Source of the DNA: Apostichopus japonicus
Lineage: Eukaryota; Echinodermata; Holothuroidea; Aspidochirotida; Stichopodidae
Direction: 5' to 3'
NCBI RefSeq assembly: GCF_037975245.1
Contig: NC_092570.1
Coordinates: 11,015,001-11,079,000, forward strand
Length of the DNA stretch: 64,000 nt
This document shows, piece after piece, positions 27,401 through 41,700 of this stretch. The notes beneath the pieces are model-generated. The model was not told the origin of the DNA. It did no database searches and saw nothing but the letters and a program-made list of their open reading frames with translations. The first letter of the stretch is position 1; the number at the start of each line of letters is the position of its first letter. Made by a program: the position numbers and the translations under genes.

Positions 27401-29446
27401 AATCGAATGTTCGGTACCGATCGATCGAATGTGTGATATCGATCAATCGAATGTACGATACCGATCAATCGAATATTCGGTTCCGATCAATCGAATGTGC
27501 GGTACCGATCAATCGAATGTTCAATACCGATTAATCGAATGTTCGGTACCGATAAATCGAATGTGCAATACCGATCAATCGAATGTTCAATACCGATCAA
27601 TCGAATGATCGGTACCGATCAATAGAATGTGCGATACTGATCAATCGAATGTTCGGTACCGATCGATCGAATGTGTGATATCGATCAATCGAATGTGCGA
27701 TACCGATCAATCGAATGTTCGGTACCGATCAATCGAATGTTCGGTACCGATCAATCGAAAGTGCGGTACCGATCAATCGAATGTTCAATACCGATCAATC
27801 GAATGTGCGATACCGATCAATGGAATGTGCGATACCGATAAAACGAATCTTTGCTACCGATCGATAGAATGTGTGATACCAATCAATCGAATGTGCGGTA
27901 CCGATCAATAGAATGTTCGGTACCGATCAATCGAATGTTCGGTACCGATCATTCGAATGTTCAATACCGATCAATCGAATGTGCAATACCGATCAATCGA
28001 TTATTCGGTACCGATCAATCGAATGTTCGGTACCGATCAATCGAATGTTCGGTACCGATCGATCGAATGTTTGATACCGATCAATCGAAAGTGCGATACC
28101 GATCAATCGAATGTTCGGTACCGATCAATCGAATGTGCGGTACCGATCACTCGAATCTTCGGTACCGATCAAAAGAATATGTGATACCGATCAATCGAAT
28201 GTTCGGTACCGATCAATCGAATGTGCGGTACCGAACAATCGAATGTGTACTATCGTTAAATCGAATGTTCGGTAGCGATCAATCGAATGATCGGTACCGA
28301 TCAATTGAATGTGTGATACCGATCAATCGAATGTGCGGTACCGATTAATCGAATTTGCGGTACAGATCAATCTAATGTGCGGAACCGATTAATCGAATGT
28401 TCGGTACCGATCAAACCAACGTTCGGTACCGATCAATCGAATGTGTACTATCGTTAAATCGAATGTTCGGTACCGATCAATCGAATGTGCGCATTCGATC
28501 AATCGAATTTTCGGTACCGGTCAATCGAATGTGCATTACCGATCAATCGAATTTCAATACCGATCAATCGAATGTTCGGTACCGATCGATCGAATGTGTG
28601 ATACCGCACAATCGAATGTTCGGTACCGATCACTCTAAAGTTCAATACCGATCAATCGAATGTGCAATACCGATCAATAGATTATTCGGTACCAATCAAT
28701 CGAATCTTCGATACCGATCAATCGAATGTACGATACCGATCAATCGAATGTTCGGTACCGATCAATCGAATGTGCAATACCGATCAATCGAATGTTTGGT
28801 CCCGATCAATCGAATCTTCGGTACCGATCAAAAGAATTTGTGATACCGATCAATCGAATGTTCGGTACCGATGGATAGAATGTGTGATACCGATCAATCG
28901 AATGTGCGGTACCAATTAATCGAATGTTCGGTACAGATCAAACCAACGTTCGGTACCGATCAATCGAATGTTTGATACCGATTAATCGAATGTTCGGTAC
29001 CGATAAATCGAATGTGCAATACCGATCAATCGAATGTTCGGTACCGATCAATCGAATGTGCGGTACCGATCACTCGAATGTTCAATACCGATCAATCGAA
29101 TGTTCAATACCGATCAATCGAATGTTCATTACCGATCAATCGAATGATCGGTACCGATCAATTGAATGCACGATACCGATCAATCGAATGTTCGGTACCG
29201 ATCGATCGAATGTGTGATACCGATCAATCGAATGTGCGGTACCGATCACTCGAATCTTCGGAACCGATCAAATGAATATGTGATTCCGATCAATCGAATG
29301 TTCGGTACCGATCAATCGAATGTGCAGTACCGAACAATCGAATGTGTACTATCGTTAAATCGAATGTTCGGTAGTGATCAATCGAATGATCGGTACCGAT
29401 CAAAAGAATGTGTGATACCGATCAATGGAATGTGCGGTACCGATTA
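18403..29446 (+). repeat. 11-kb tandem duplication, copy 2
   Basis: Second copy of 7276-18319. It keeps all the marker indels of the first copy, for example at about 18977, 20473 and 21571. The lack of divergence implies very recent unequal exchange or amplification, or a duplicated contig in the assembly. Confidence 0.9.
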
Positions 29447-32400
29447 ATCGAATGTTCGGTACCGATCAAACGAACGTTCGGTACCGATCAATCGAATGTG
29501 TACTATCGTTAAATCAAATGTGCGGTACCGATCACTATAATGTGCGGTACCGATCAATCGAATGATCGGTACCGATCAATCGGATGTGTACTATCGTTAA
29601 ATCGAATGTTCGGTACCGTTCAATCGAATATGCGTTACCGATCAATCGAATGTTCAATACCGATCAATCGAATGATCGGTACCGATCAATCAAATGTGGG
29701 ATACCGATCAATCGAATGTTTGGTACCGATCAATCGAATGTGCGATACCGATCAATCGAATCTTCGGTACCGATCAAAAGAATATGTGATACCGATCAAT
29801 CGAATGTTCGGTACCGATCAATCGAATGTGCGGTACCGAACAATCGAATGTGTACTATAGTTAAATCGAATGTTCGGTACCGATCAATCGAATGTGCGAT
29901 ACCGATCAATCGAATGTTCGGTACCGATCAATCGAATGAGCGATACAGATCAATCGAATGTTCGGTACCGATCGATCAAATGTGTGATACCGATCAATCG
30001 AATGTGCGGAACCGATTAATCGAATGTTCGGTACCGTTCAAACCAACGTTCGGTACCGATCAATCGAATGTGTACTATCGTTAAATCGAATGTTCGGTAC
30101 CGATCAATCGAACGTGTGATACCGATCAATCAAATGTGCGGTACCGATCAATGGAATATGTCGAACCGATTAATCGAATGTTCGGTACCGATCAAACCAA
30201 CGTTCGGTACCGATCAATCGAATGTGTACTATCGTTAAATCGAATGTGCGGTACCGATCACTCTAATGTGCGGTACCTATTAATCAAATGTTCGGTACCG
30301 ATCAAATGAACGTTCGGTACCGATCAATCGAATGTGTAGTATCGTTAAATCGAATGTTCGGTGCCAATCAATCGAATGTGCGGATTCGATCAATCTAATG
30401 TTCGGTACCGATCAATCGAATGTGCGATACCGATCATTCGAATGCTCGGTACCGATCAATCGAATGTGCGGTACCGATCACTGGAATGTTCAATACCGAT
30501 CAATCGAATGTGCAATACCGATCAATTGATTATTCGGTACCGATCAATCGAATGTTCGGTACCAATCAATCGAAGGTGCGGTACCGATCAATCGAAGGTG
30601 CGGTACCGATCATATGAAGGTTCGGTACCGATCAATCGAATGTTTGATACCGATTAATCGAATGTTCGGTACCGATAAATCGATTGTGCGATACCGATCA
30701 ATCGAATGTTCGGTACCGATCGATCGAATGTGTGATATCGATCAATCGAATGTACGATACCGATCAATCGAATATTCGGTTCCGATCAATCGAATGTGCG
30801 GTACCGATCAATCGAATGTTCAATACCGATCAATCGAATGTTCGGTACCGATAAATCGAATGTGCAATACCGATCAATCGAATGTTCAATACCGATCAAT
30901 CGAATGATCGGTACCGATCAATAGAATGTGCGATACTGATCAATCGAATGTTCGGTACCGATCGATCGAATGTGTGATATCGATCAATCGAATGTGCGAT
31001 ACCGATCAATCGAATGTTCGGTACCGATCAATCGAATGTTCGGTACCGATCAATCGAAAGTGCGGTACCGATCAATCGAATGTTCAATACCGATCAATCG
31101 AATGTGCGATACCGATCAATGGAATGTGCTATACCGATAAAACGAATCTTTGCTACCGATCGATAGAATGTGTGATACCAATCAATCGAATGTGCGGTAC
31201 CGATCAATAGAATGTTCGGTACCGATCAATCGAATGTTCGGTACCGATCACTCGAATGTTCAATACCGATCAATCGAATGTGCAATACCGATCAATCGAT
31301 TATTCGGTACCGATCAATCGAATGTTCGGTACCGATCAATCGAATGTTCGGTACCGATCAAAAGAATTTGTGATACCGATCAATCGAATGTTCGGTACCG
31401 ATGGATAGAATGTGTGATACCGATCAATCGAATGTGCTGTACCGATTAATCGAATGTTCGGTACAGATCAAACCAACGTTCGGTACCGATCAATCGAAGG
31501 TGCGGTACCGATCAATCGAAGGTACGGTACCGATCATATGATGGTTCGGTACCGATCAATCGAATGTTTGATACCGATTAATCGAATGTTCGGTACCGAT
31601 AAATCGAATGTGCAATACCGATCAATCGAATGTTCGGTACCGATCAATCGAATGTTCGGTACCGATCAATCGAATGTTCGGTACCGATCAATCGAAAGTG
31701 CGGTACCGATCAATCGAATGTTCAATACCGATCAATCGAATGTGCGATACCGATCAATGGAATGTGCTATACCGATAAAACGAATCTTTGCTACCGATCG
31801 ATAGAATGTGTGATACCAATCAATCGAATGTGCGGTACCGATCAATAGAATGTTCGGTACCGATCAATCGAATGTTCGGTACCGATCACTCGAATGTTCA
31901 ATACCGATCAATCGAATGTGCAATACCGATCAATCGATTATTCGGTACCGATCAATCGAATGTTCGGTACCGATCAATCGAATGTTCGGTACCGATCAAA
32001 AGAATTTGTGATACCGATCAATCGAATGTTCGGTACCGATGGATAGAATGTGTGATACCGATCAATCGAATGTGCTGTACCGATTAATCGAATGTTCGGT
32101 ACAGATCAAACCAACGTTCGGTACCGATCAATCGAAGGTGCGGTACCGATCAATCGAAGGTACGGTACCGATCATATGATGGTTCGGTACCGATCAATCG
32201 AATGTTTGATACCGATTAATCGAATGTTCGGTACCGATAAATCGAATGTGCAATACCGATCAATCGAATGTTCGGTACCGATCAATCGAATGTGCGGTAC
32301 CGATCACTCGAATGTTCAATACCGATCAATCGAATGTTCAATACCGATCAATCGAATGTTCATTACCGATCAATCGAATGATCGGTACCGATCAATTGAA

Positions 32401-35400
32401 TGCACGATACCGATCAATCGAATGTTCGGTACCGATCGATCGAATGTGTGATACCGATCAATCGAATGTGCGGTACCGATCACTCGAATCTTCGGAACCG
32501 ATCAAATGAATATGTGATTCCGATCAATCGAATGTTCGGTACCGATCAATCGAATGTGCAGTACCGAACAATCGAATGTGTACTATCGTTAAATCGAATG
32601 TTCGGTAGCGATCAATCGAATGATCGGTACCGATCAATAGAATGTGTGATACCGATCAATCGAATGTGCGGTACCGATTAATCGAATGTTCGGTACCGAT
32701 CAAACGAACGTTCGGTACCGATCAATCGAATGTGTACTATCGTTAAATCAAATGTGCGGTACCGATCACTATAATGTGCGGTACCGATCAATCGAATGAT
32801 CGGTACCGATCAATCGGATGTGTACTATCGTTAAATCGAATGTTCGGTACCGTTCAATCGAATATGCGTTACCGATCAATCGAATGTTCAATACCGATCA
32901 ATCGAATGATCGGTACCGATCAATCAAATGTGGGATACCGATCAATCGAATGTTTGGTACCTATCAATCGAATGTGCGATACCGATCAATCGAATCTTCG
33001 GTACCGATCAAAAGAATATGTGATACCGATCAATCGAATGTTCGGTACCGATCAATCGAATGTGCGGTACCGAACAATCGAATGTGTACTATAGTTAAAT
33101 CGAATGTTCGGTACCGATCAATCGAATGTGCGATACCGATCAATCGAATGTTCGGTACCGATCAATCGAATGAGCGATACAGATCAATCGAATGTTCGGT
33201 ACCGATCGATCAAATGTGTGATACCGATCAATCGAATGTGCGGAACCGATTAATCGAATGTTCGGTACCGTTCAAACCAACGTTCGGTACCGATCAATCG
33301 AATGTGTGATACCGATCAATCAAATGTGCGGTACCGATCAATGGAATATGTCGAACCGATTAATCGAATGTTCGGTACCGATCAAACCAACGTTCGGTAC
33401 CGATCAATCGAATTTGTACTATCGTTAAATCGAATGTGCGGTACCGATCACTCTAATGTGCGGTACCTATTAATCAAATGTTCGGTACCGATCAAATGAA
33501 CGTTCGGTACCGATCAATCGAATGTGTAGTATCGTTAAATCGAATGTTCGGTGCCGATCAATCGAATGTGCGGATTTGATCAATCTAATGTTCGGTACCG
33601 ATCAAACCAACGTTCGGTACCAATCAATCGAATGTGTACTATCGTTAAATCGAATGTTCGGTACCGATCAATCGAATGTGCGATACCGATCATTCGAATG
33701 CTCGGTACCGATCAATCGAATGTGCGGTACCGATCACTGGAATGTTCAATACCGATCAATCGAATGTGCAATACCGATCAATTGATTATTCGGTACCGAT
33801 CAATCGAATGTTCGGTACCAATCAATCGAAGGTGCGGTACCGATCAATCGAAGGTGCGGTACCGATCATATGAAGGTTCGGTACCGATAAATCGAATGTT
33901 TGATACCGATTAATCGAATGTTCGGTACCGATAAATCGAATGTGCGATACCGATCAATCGAATGTTCGGTACCGATCGATCGACTGTGTGATATCGATCA
34001 ATCGAATGTACGATACCGATCAATCGAATATTCGGTTCCGATCAATCGAATGTGCGGTACCGATCAATCGAATGTTCAATACCGATCAATCGAATGTTCG
34101 GTACCGATCAATCGAATGTTCGGTACCGATCAATCGAAAGTGCGGTACCGATCAATCGAATGTTCAATACCGATCAATCGAATGTGCGATACCGATCAAT
34201 GGAATGTGCGATACCGATAAAACGAATCTTTGCTACCGATCGATAGAATGTGTGATACCAATCAATCGAATGTGCGGTACCGATCAATAGAATGTTCGGT
34301 ACCGATCAATCGAATGTTCGGTACCGATCACTCGAATGTTCAATACCGATCAATCGAATGTGCAATACCGATCAATCGATTATTCGGTACCGATCAATCG
34401 AATGTTCGGTACCGATCAATCGAATGTTCGGTACCGATCGATCGAATGTTTGATACCGATCAATCGAAAGTGCGATACCGATCAATCGAATGTTCGGTAC
34501 CGATCAATCGAATGTGCGGTACCGATCACTCGAATCTTCGGTACCGATCAAAAGAATATGTGATACCGATCAATCGAATGTTCGGTACCGATCAATCGAA
34601 TGTGCGGTACCGAACAATCGAATGTGTACTATCGTTAAATCGAATGTTCGGTAGCGATCAATCGAATGATCGGTACCGATCAATTGAATGTGTGATACCG
34701 ATCAATCGAATGTGCGGTACCGATTAACCGAATTTGCGGTACAGATCAATCTAATGTGCGGTACCGATTAATCGAATGTTCGGTACCGATCAAACCAACG
34801 TTCGGTACCGATCAATCGAATGTGTACTATCGTTAAATCGAATGTTCGGTACCGATCAATCGAATGTGCGCATTCGATCAATCGAATTTTCGGTACCGGT
34901 CAATCGAATGTGCATTACCGATCAATCGAATTTCAATACCGATCAATCGAATGTTCGGTACCGATCGATCGAATGTGTGATACCGCACAATCGAATGTTC
35001 GGTACCGATCACTCTAATGTTCAATACCGATCAATCGAATGTGCAATACCGATCAATCGATTATTCGGTACCGATCAATCGAATCTTCGATACCGATCAA
35101 TCGAATGTTCGGTACCGATTAATCGAAGGTGCGGTACCGATCAATCGAAGGTGCGGTACCGATCATTTGAAGGTTCGGTACCGATCAATCGAATGTTTGA
35201 TACCGATTAATCGAATGTTCGGTACCGATAAATCGAATGTGCGATACCGATCAATCGAATGTTCGGTACCGATCGATCGAATGTGTGATATCGATCAATC
35301 GAATGTACGATACCGATCAATCGAATGTTCCGTACCGATCAATCGAATGTGCAATACCGATCAATCGAATGTTTGGTCCCGATCAATCGAATCTTCGGTA

Positions 35401-35920
35401 CCGATCAAAAGAATTTGTGATACCCATCAATCGAATGTTCGTTACTGATGGATAGAATGTGTGATACCGATCAATCGAATGTGCGGATTCGATCAATCGA
35501 ATTTTCGCTACCGGTCAATCGAATGTGCGGAATCGATCAGTCGAATGTTCAATACCGATCGATCGAATGTGTGATACCGATCAATCGAATGTGCGATACC
35601 GATCAATCGAATGTTCGGTACCGATCAATCGAATGTGCAATACCGATCAATCGAATGTTCGGTACCGATCAATCGAATGTTCGGTACCGATCACCCGAAT
35701 GTTCAATACCGATCAATCGAATGTGCAATACCGATCAATCGATTATTCGGTACCGATCAATCGAATGTTCGGTATCGATCAATCGAATGTTCGGTACCGA
35801 TTAATCGAAGGTGCGGTACCGATCAATCGAAGGTGCGGTACCGATCATATGAAGGTTCGGTACCGATCAATCGAATGTTTGATACCGATTAATCGAATGT
35901 TCGGTACCGATAAATCGAAT
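22567..35920 (+). repeat. About 3.3-kb higher-order units continuing past copy 2
   Basis: In the second half the same unit recurs at offsets of 3299 bp (25098 to 28397; 27033 to 30332; 27851 to 31150), then 3234 bp (29012 to 32246; 29540 to 32774) and about 3673 bp (32246 to 35919). Homologous units continue beyond the end of the 11-kb duplication at 29446. Confidence 0.8.
31021..32296 (+). repeat. 638-bp tandem duplication
   Basis: The two halves, roughly 31021-31658 and 31659-32296, share variant order including the rare GATACCGATAAAACGAATCT monomer at 31132 and 31770 and the ATGATGGTTCGG variant at 31540 and 32178. 638 bp equals 29 monomers. Confidence 0.8.
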
Positions 35921-38900
35921 GTGCAATACCGATCAATCGAATGTTCGGTACCGATCAATCGAATGTGCGGTACCGATCACTCGAATGTTCAATACCGATC
36001 AATCGAATGTTCAATACCGATCAATCGAATGTTCAATACCGATCAATCGAATGACCGGTACCGATCAATTGAATGCACGATACCGATCAATCGAATGTTC
36101 GGTACCGATCGATCGAATGTGTGATACCGATCAATCGAATGTGCGATAACGATCAATCGAATGTTCGGTACCGATCAATCGAATGTGCAATACCGATCAA
36201 TCGAATGTTCGGTACCGATTAATCGAATGTGCGGTACCGATCACTCGAATCTTCGGTACCGATCAAATGAATATGTGATTCCGATCAATCGAATGTTCGG
36301 TACCGATCAATCGAATGTGCAATACCGATCAATCGATTATTCGGTACCGATCAATCGAATGTTCGGTACCGATCAATCGAATGTTCGGTACCGATTAATC
36401 GAAGGTGCGGTACCGATCAATCGAAGGTGCGGTACCGATCATTTGAAGGTTCGGTACCGATCAATCGAATGTTTGATACCGATTAATCGAATGTTCGGTA
36501 CCGATAAATCGAATGTGCGATACCGATCATTCGAATGTTCGGTACCGATCGATCGAATGTGTGATATCGATCAATCGAATGTACGATACCGATCAATCGA
36601 ATTTTCGGTACCGGTCAATCGAATGTGCATTACCGATCAATCGAATTTCAATACCGATCAATCGAATGTTCGGTACCGATCGATCGAATGTGTGATACCG
36701 CACAATCGAATGTTCGGTACCGATCACTCTAATGTTCAATACCGATCAATCGAATGTGCAATACCGATCAATCGATTATTCGGTACCGATCAATCGAATC
36801 TTCGATACCGATCAATCGAATGTTCGGTACCGATTAATCGAAGGTGCGGTACCGATCAATCGAAGGTGCGGTACCGATCATTTGAAGGTTCGGTACCGAT
36901 CAATCGAATGTTTGATACCGATTAATCGAATGTTCGGTACCGATAAATCGAATGTGCGATACCGATCAATCGAATGTTCGGTACCGATCGATCGAATGTG
37001 TGATATCGATCAATCGAATGTACGATACCGATCAATCGAATGTTCGGTACCGATCAATCGAATGTGCAATACCGATCAATCGAATGTTTGGTCCCGATCA
37101 ATCGAATCTTCGGTACCGATCAAAAGAATTTGTGATACCCATCAATCGAATGTTCGTTACTGATGGATAGAATGTGTGATACCGATCAATCGAATGTGCG
37201 GTACCGATTAATCGAATGTTCGGTACAGATCAAACCAACGTTCGGTACCGATCAATCGAATGTGCGGATTCGATCAATCGAATTTTCGCTACCGGTCAAT
37301 CGAATGTGCGGAATCGATCAGTCGAATGTTCAATACCGATCGATCGAATGTGTGATACCGATCAATCGAATGTGCGATACCGATCAATCGAATGTTCGGT
37401 ACCGATCAATCGAATGTGCAATACCGATCAATCGAATGTTCGGTACCGATCAATCGAATGTTCGGTACCGATCACCCGAATGTTCAATACCGATCAATCG
37501 AATGTGCAATACCGATCAATCGATTATTCGGTACCGATCAATCGAATGTTCGGTATCGATCAATCGAATGTTCGGTACCGATTAATCGAAGGTGCGGTAC
37601 CGATCAATCGAAGGTGCGGTACCGATCATATGAAGGTTCGGTACCGATCAATCGAATGTTTGATACCGATTAATCGAATGTTCGGTACCGATAAATCGAA
37701 TGTGCGATACCGATCAATCGAATGTTCGGTACCGATCAATCGAATGTGCGGTACCGATCACTCGAATGTTCAATACCGATCAATCGAATGTTCAATACCG
37801 ATCAATCGAATGTTCAATACCGATCAATCGAATGACCGGTACCGATCAATTGAATGCACGATACCGATCAATCGAATGTTCGGTACCGATCGATCGAATG
37901 TGTGATACCGATCAATCGAATGTGCGATAACGATCAATCGAATGTTCGGTACCGATCAATCGAATGTGCAATACCGATCAATCGAATGTTCGGTACCGAT
38001 TAATCGCATGTGCGGTACCGATCACTCGAATCTTCGGTACCGATCAAATGAATATGTGATTCCGATCAATCGAATGTTCGGTACCGATCAATCGAATGTG
38101 CAATACCGATCAATCGATTATTCGGTACCGATCAATCGAATGTTCAGTACCGATCAATCGAATGTTCGGTACCGATTAATCGAAGGTGCGGTACCGATCA
38201 ATCGAAGGTGCGGTACCGATCATTTGAAGGTTCGGTACCGATCAATCGAATGTTTGATACCGATTAATCGAATGTTCGGTACCGATAAATCGAATGTGCG
38301 ATACCGATCATTCGAATGTTCGGTACCGATCGATCGAATGTGTGATATCGATCAATCGAATGTACGATACCGATCAATCGAATGTTCGGTACCGATCAAT
38401 CGAATGTGCAATACCCATCAATCGAATGTTTGGTGCCGATCAATCGAATCTTCGGTACCGATCAAAAGAATTTGTGATACCGATCAATCGAATGTTCGGT
38501 ACCGATGGATAGAATGTGTGATACCGATCAATCGAATGTGCGGTACCGATTAATCGAATGTTCGGTACAGATCAAACCAACGTTCGGTACCGATCAATCG
38601 AATGTGCGGATTCGATCAATCGAATTTTCGATACCGGTCAATCGAATGTGCGGTACCGATCAATAGAATGTTCAATACCGATCGATCGAATGTGTGTTAC
38701 CGATCAATCGAATGTGCGATACCGATCAATCGAATGTTCGGTACCGATCAATCGAATGTGCGATAACGATCAATCGAATGTTCGGTACCGATCAATCGAA
38801 TGTGCAATACCGATCAATCGAATGTTCGGTACCGATCAATCGAATGTGCAATACCGATCAATCGAATGTTCGGTACCGATCAATCGAATGTTCGGTACCG

Positions 38901-41700
38901 ATTAATCGAATTTGCGGTACCGATCAATCTAATGTGTGATACCGTACAATCGAATGGGCGATACCGATCAATCGAATGTTTGGTACCGATCAATCGAATG
39001 TGCGGTACCGATCAATCGCATGTGCGGATTCGATCAATCGAATGTTCAATACCGATCAATCGAATGTGCACTACCGATCAATCGAATGTTCAATACCGAT
39101 CAATCGAATGATCGGTACCGATCAATAGAATGTGCGATACCGATCAATCGAATGTTCGGTACCGATCAATCGAATGTGCGATACCGATCAATCGAATGTT
39201 CGGTACCGATCAATCGAATGTGCGATACCGATCAATCGAATGTACGGTACCGATCAAACGAATGTGCGATACCGATCAATCGAATGTGTGATACCGATCA
39301 ATCGAATGTGCGGTACCGATAAATCGAATTTGCGGTACCGATCAATCTAATGTGCGGTACCGATTAATAAATCGAATGTTCGGTAACGATCAATCGAATG
39401 TGCGGATTCGATCAATCGAATGATCGGTACCGATCGATCGAATGTGTGATACCATTCAATCGAATGTTCGTTACCGATCGATCGAATGTGTGATACCGAT
39501 CAATCGAATGTGCAATACCGATCAATCGAATGGTCGGTACCGATCAATCGAATGTGCAATACCGATCTATCGAATGTTCGGTACCGATCAATCGAATGTT
39601 CGGTACCGATCAATCGAATCTTCGGTACCGATCAAATGAATATGTGATTCCGATCAATCGAATGTTCGGTACCGATCAATCGAATGTGCAATACCGATCA
39701 ATCGATTATTCGGTACCGATCAATCGAATGTTCGGTACCGATCAATCGAATGTTCGGTACCGATTAATCGAAGGTGCGGTACCGATCAATCGAAGGTGCG
39801 GTACCGATCATTTGAAGGTTCGGTACCGATCAATCGAATGTTTGATACCGATTAATCGAATGTTCGGTACCGATAAATCGAATGTGCGATACCGATCAAT
39901 CGAATGTTCGGTACCGATCGATCTAATGTGTGATATCGATCAATCGAATGTACGATACCGATCAATCGAATGTTCGGTACCGATCAATCGAATGTGCAAT
40001 ACCGATCAATCGAATGTTTGGTGCCGATCAATCGAATCTTCGGTACCGATCAAAAGAATTTGTGATACCGATCAATCGAATGTTCGGTACCGATTAATCG
40101 AATGTTCGGTACAGATCAAACCAACGTTCGGTACCGATCAATCGAATGTGCGGATTCGATCAATCGAATTTTCGATACCGGTCAATCGAATTTTCGATAC
40201 CGGTCAATCGAATGTGCGGTACCGATTAATCGAATGTGCGGTACAGATCACTCGAATCTTCGGTACCGATCAAATGAATTTTTGATACCCATCAATCGAA
40301 TGTTCGTTACTGATGGATAGAATGTGTGATACCGATCAATCGAATGTGCGGTACCGATTAATCGAATGTTCGGTACAGATCAAACCAACGTTCGGTACCG
40401 ATGAATCGAATGTGCGCATTCGATCAATCGAATTTTCGCTACCGGTCAATCGAATGTGCGGTACCGATCAGTCGAATGTTCAATACCGATCGATCGAATG
40501 TGTGATACCGATCAATCGAATGTGCGATACCGATCAATCGAATGTTCGGTACCGATCAATCGAATGTGCAATACCGATCAATCGAATGTTCGGTACCGAT
40601 CAATCGAATGTTCGGTACCGATCACCCGAATGTTCAATACCGATCAATCGAATGTGCAATACCGATCAATCGATTATTCGGTACCGATCAATCGAATGTT
40701 CGGTATCGATCAATCGAATGTTCGGTACCGATTAATCGAAGGTGCGGTACCGATCAATCGAAGGTGCGGTACCGATCATATGAAGGTTCGGTACCGATCA
40801 ATCGAATGTTTGATACCGATTAATCGAATGTTCGGTACCGATAAATCGAATGTGCAATACCGATCAATCGAATGTTCGGTACCGATCAATCGAATGTGCG
40901 GTACCGATCACTCGAATGTTCAATACCGATTAATCGAATGTTCAATATCGATCAATCGAATGTTCAATACCGATCAATCGAATGACCGGTACCGATCAAT
41001 TGAATGCACGATACCGATCAATCGAATGTTCGGTACCGATCGATCGAATGTGTGATACCGATCAATCGAATGTGCGATAACGATCAATCGAATGTTCGGT
41101 ACCGATCAATCGAATGTGCAATACCGATCAATCGAATGTTCGGTACCGATTAATCGAATGTGCGGTACCGATCACTCGAATCTTCGGTACCGATCAAATG
41201 AATATGTGATTCCGATCAATCGAATGTTCGGTACCGATCAATCGAATGTGCAATACCGATCAATCGATTATTCGGTACCGATCAATCGAATGTTCAGTAC
41301 CGATCAATCGAATGTTCGGTACCGATTAATCGAAGGTGCGGTACCGATCAATCGAAGGTGCGGTACCGATCATTTGAAGGTTCGGTACCGATCAATCGAA
41401 TGTTTGATACCGATTAATCGAATGTTCGGTACCGATAAATCGAATGTGCGATACCGATCAATCGAATGTTCGGTACCGATCGATCGAATGTGTGATATCG
41501 ATCAATCGAATGTACGATACCGATCAATCGAATGTTCGGTACCGATCAATCGAATGTGCAATACCGATCAATCGAATGTTTGGTGCCGATCAATCGAATC
41601 TTCGGTACCGATCAAAAGAATTTGTGATACCGATCAATCGAATGTTCGGTACCGATCAATCGAATGTGTGATACCGATCAATCGAATGTGCGGTACCGAT
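35448..41700 (+). repeat. 1.78-kb and 3.15-kb higher-order units
   Basis: Blocks at 35611, 35919 and 36161 recur at 37392, 37700 and 37942 (offset 1781 bp). Those at 37942 and 38294 recur at 41092 and 41444 (offset 3150 bp). The family uses the GATCACCCGAATG, GACCGGTACC and ATTGAATGCACG variants. The last of these also marks the 3.3-kb units, so the two families are related. Confidence 0.75.
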
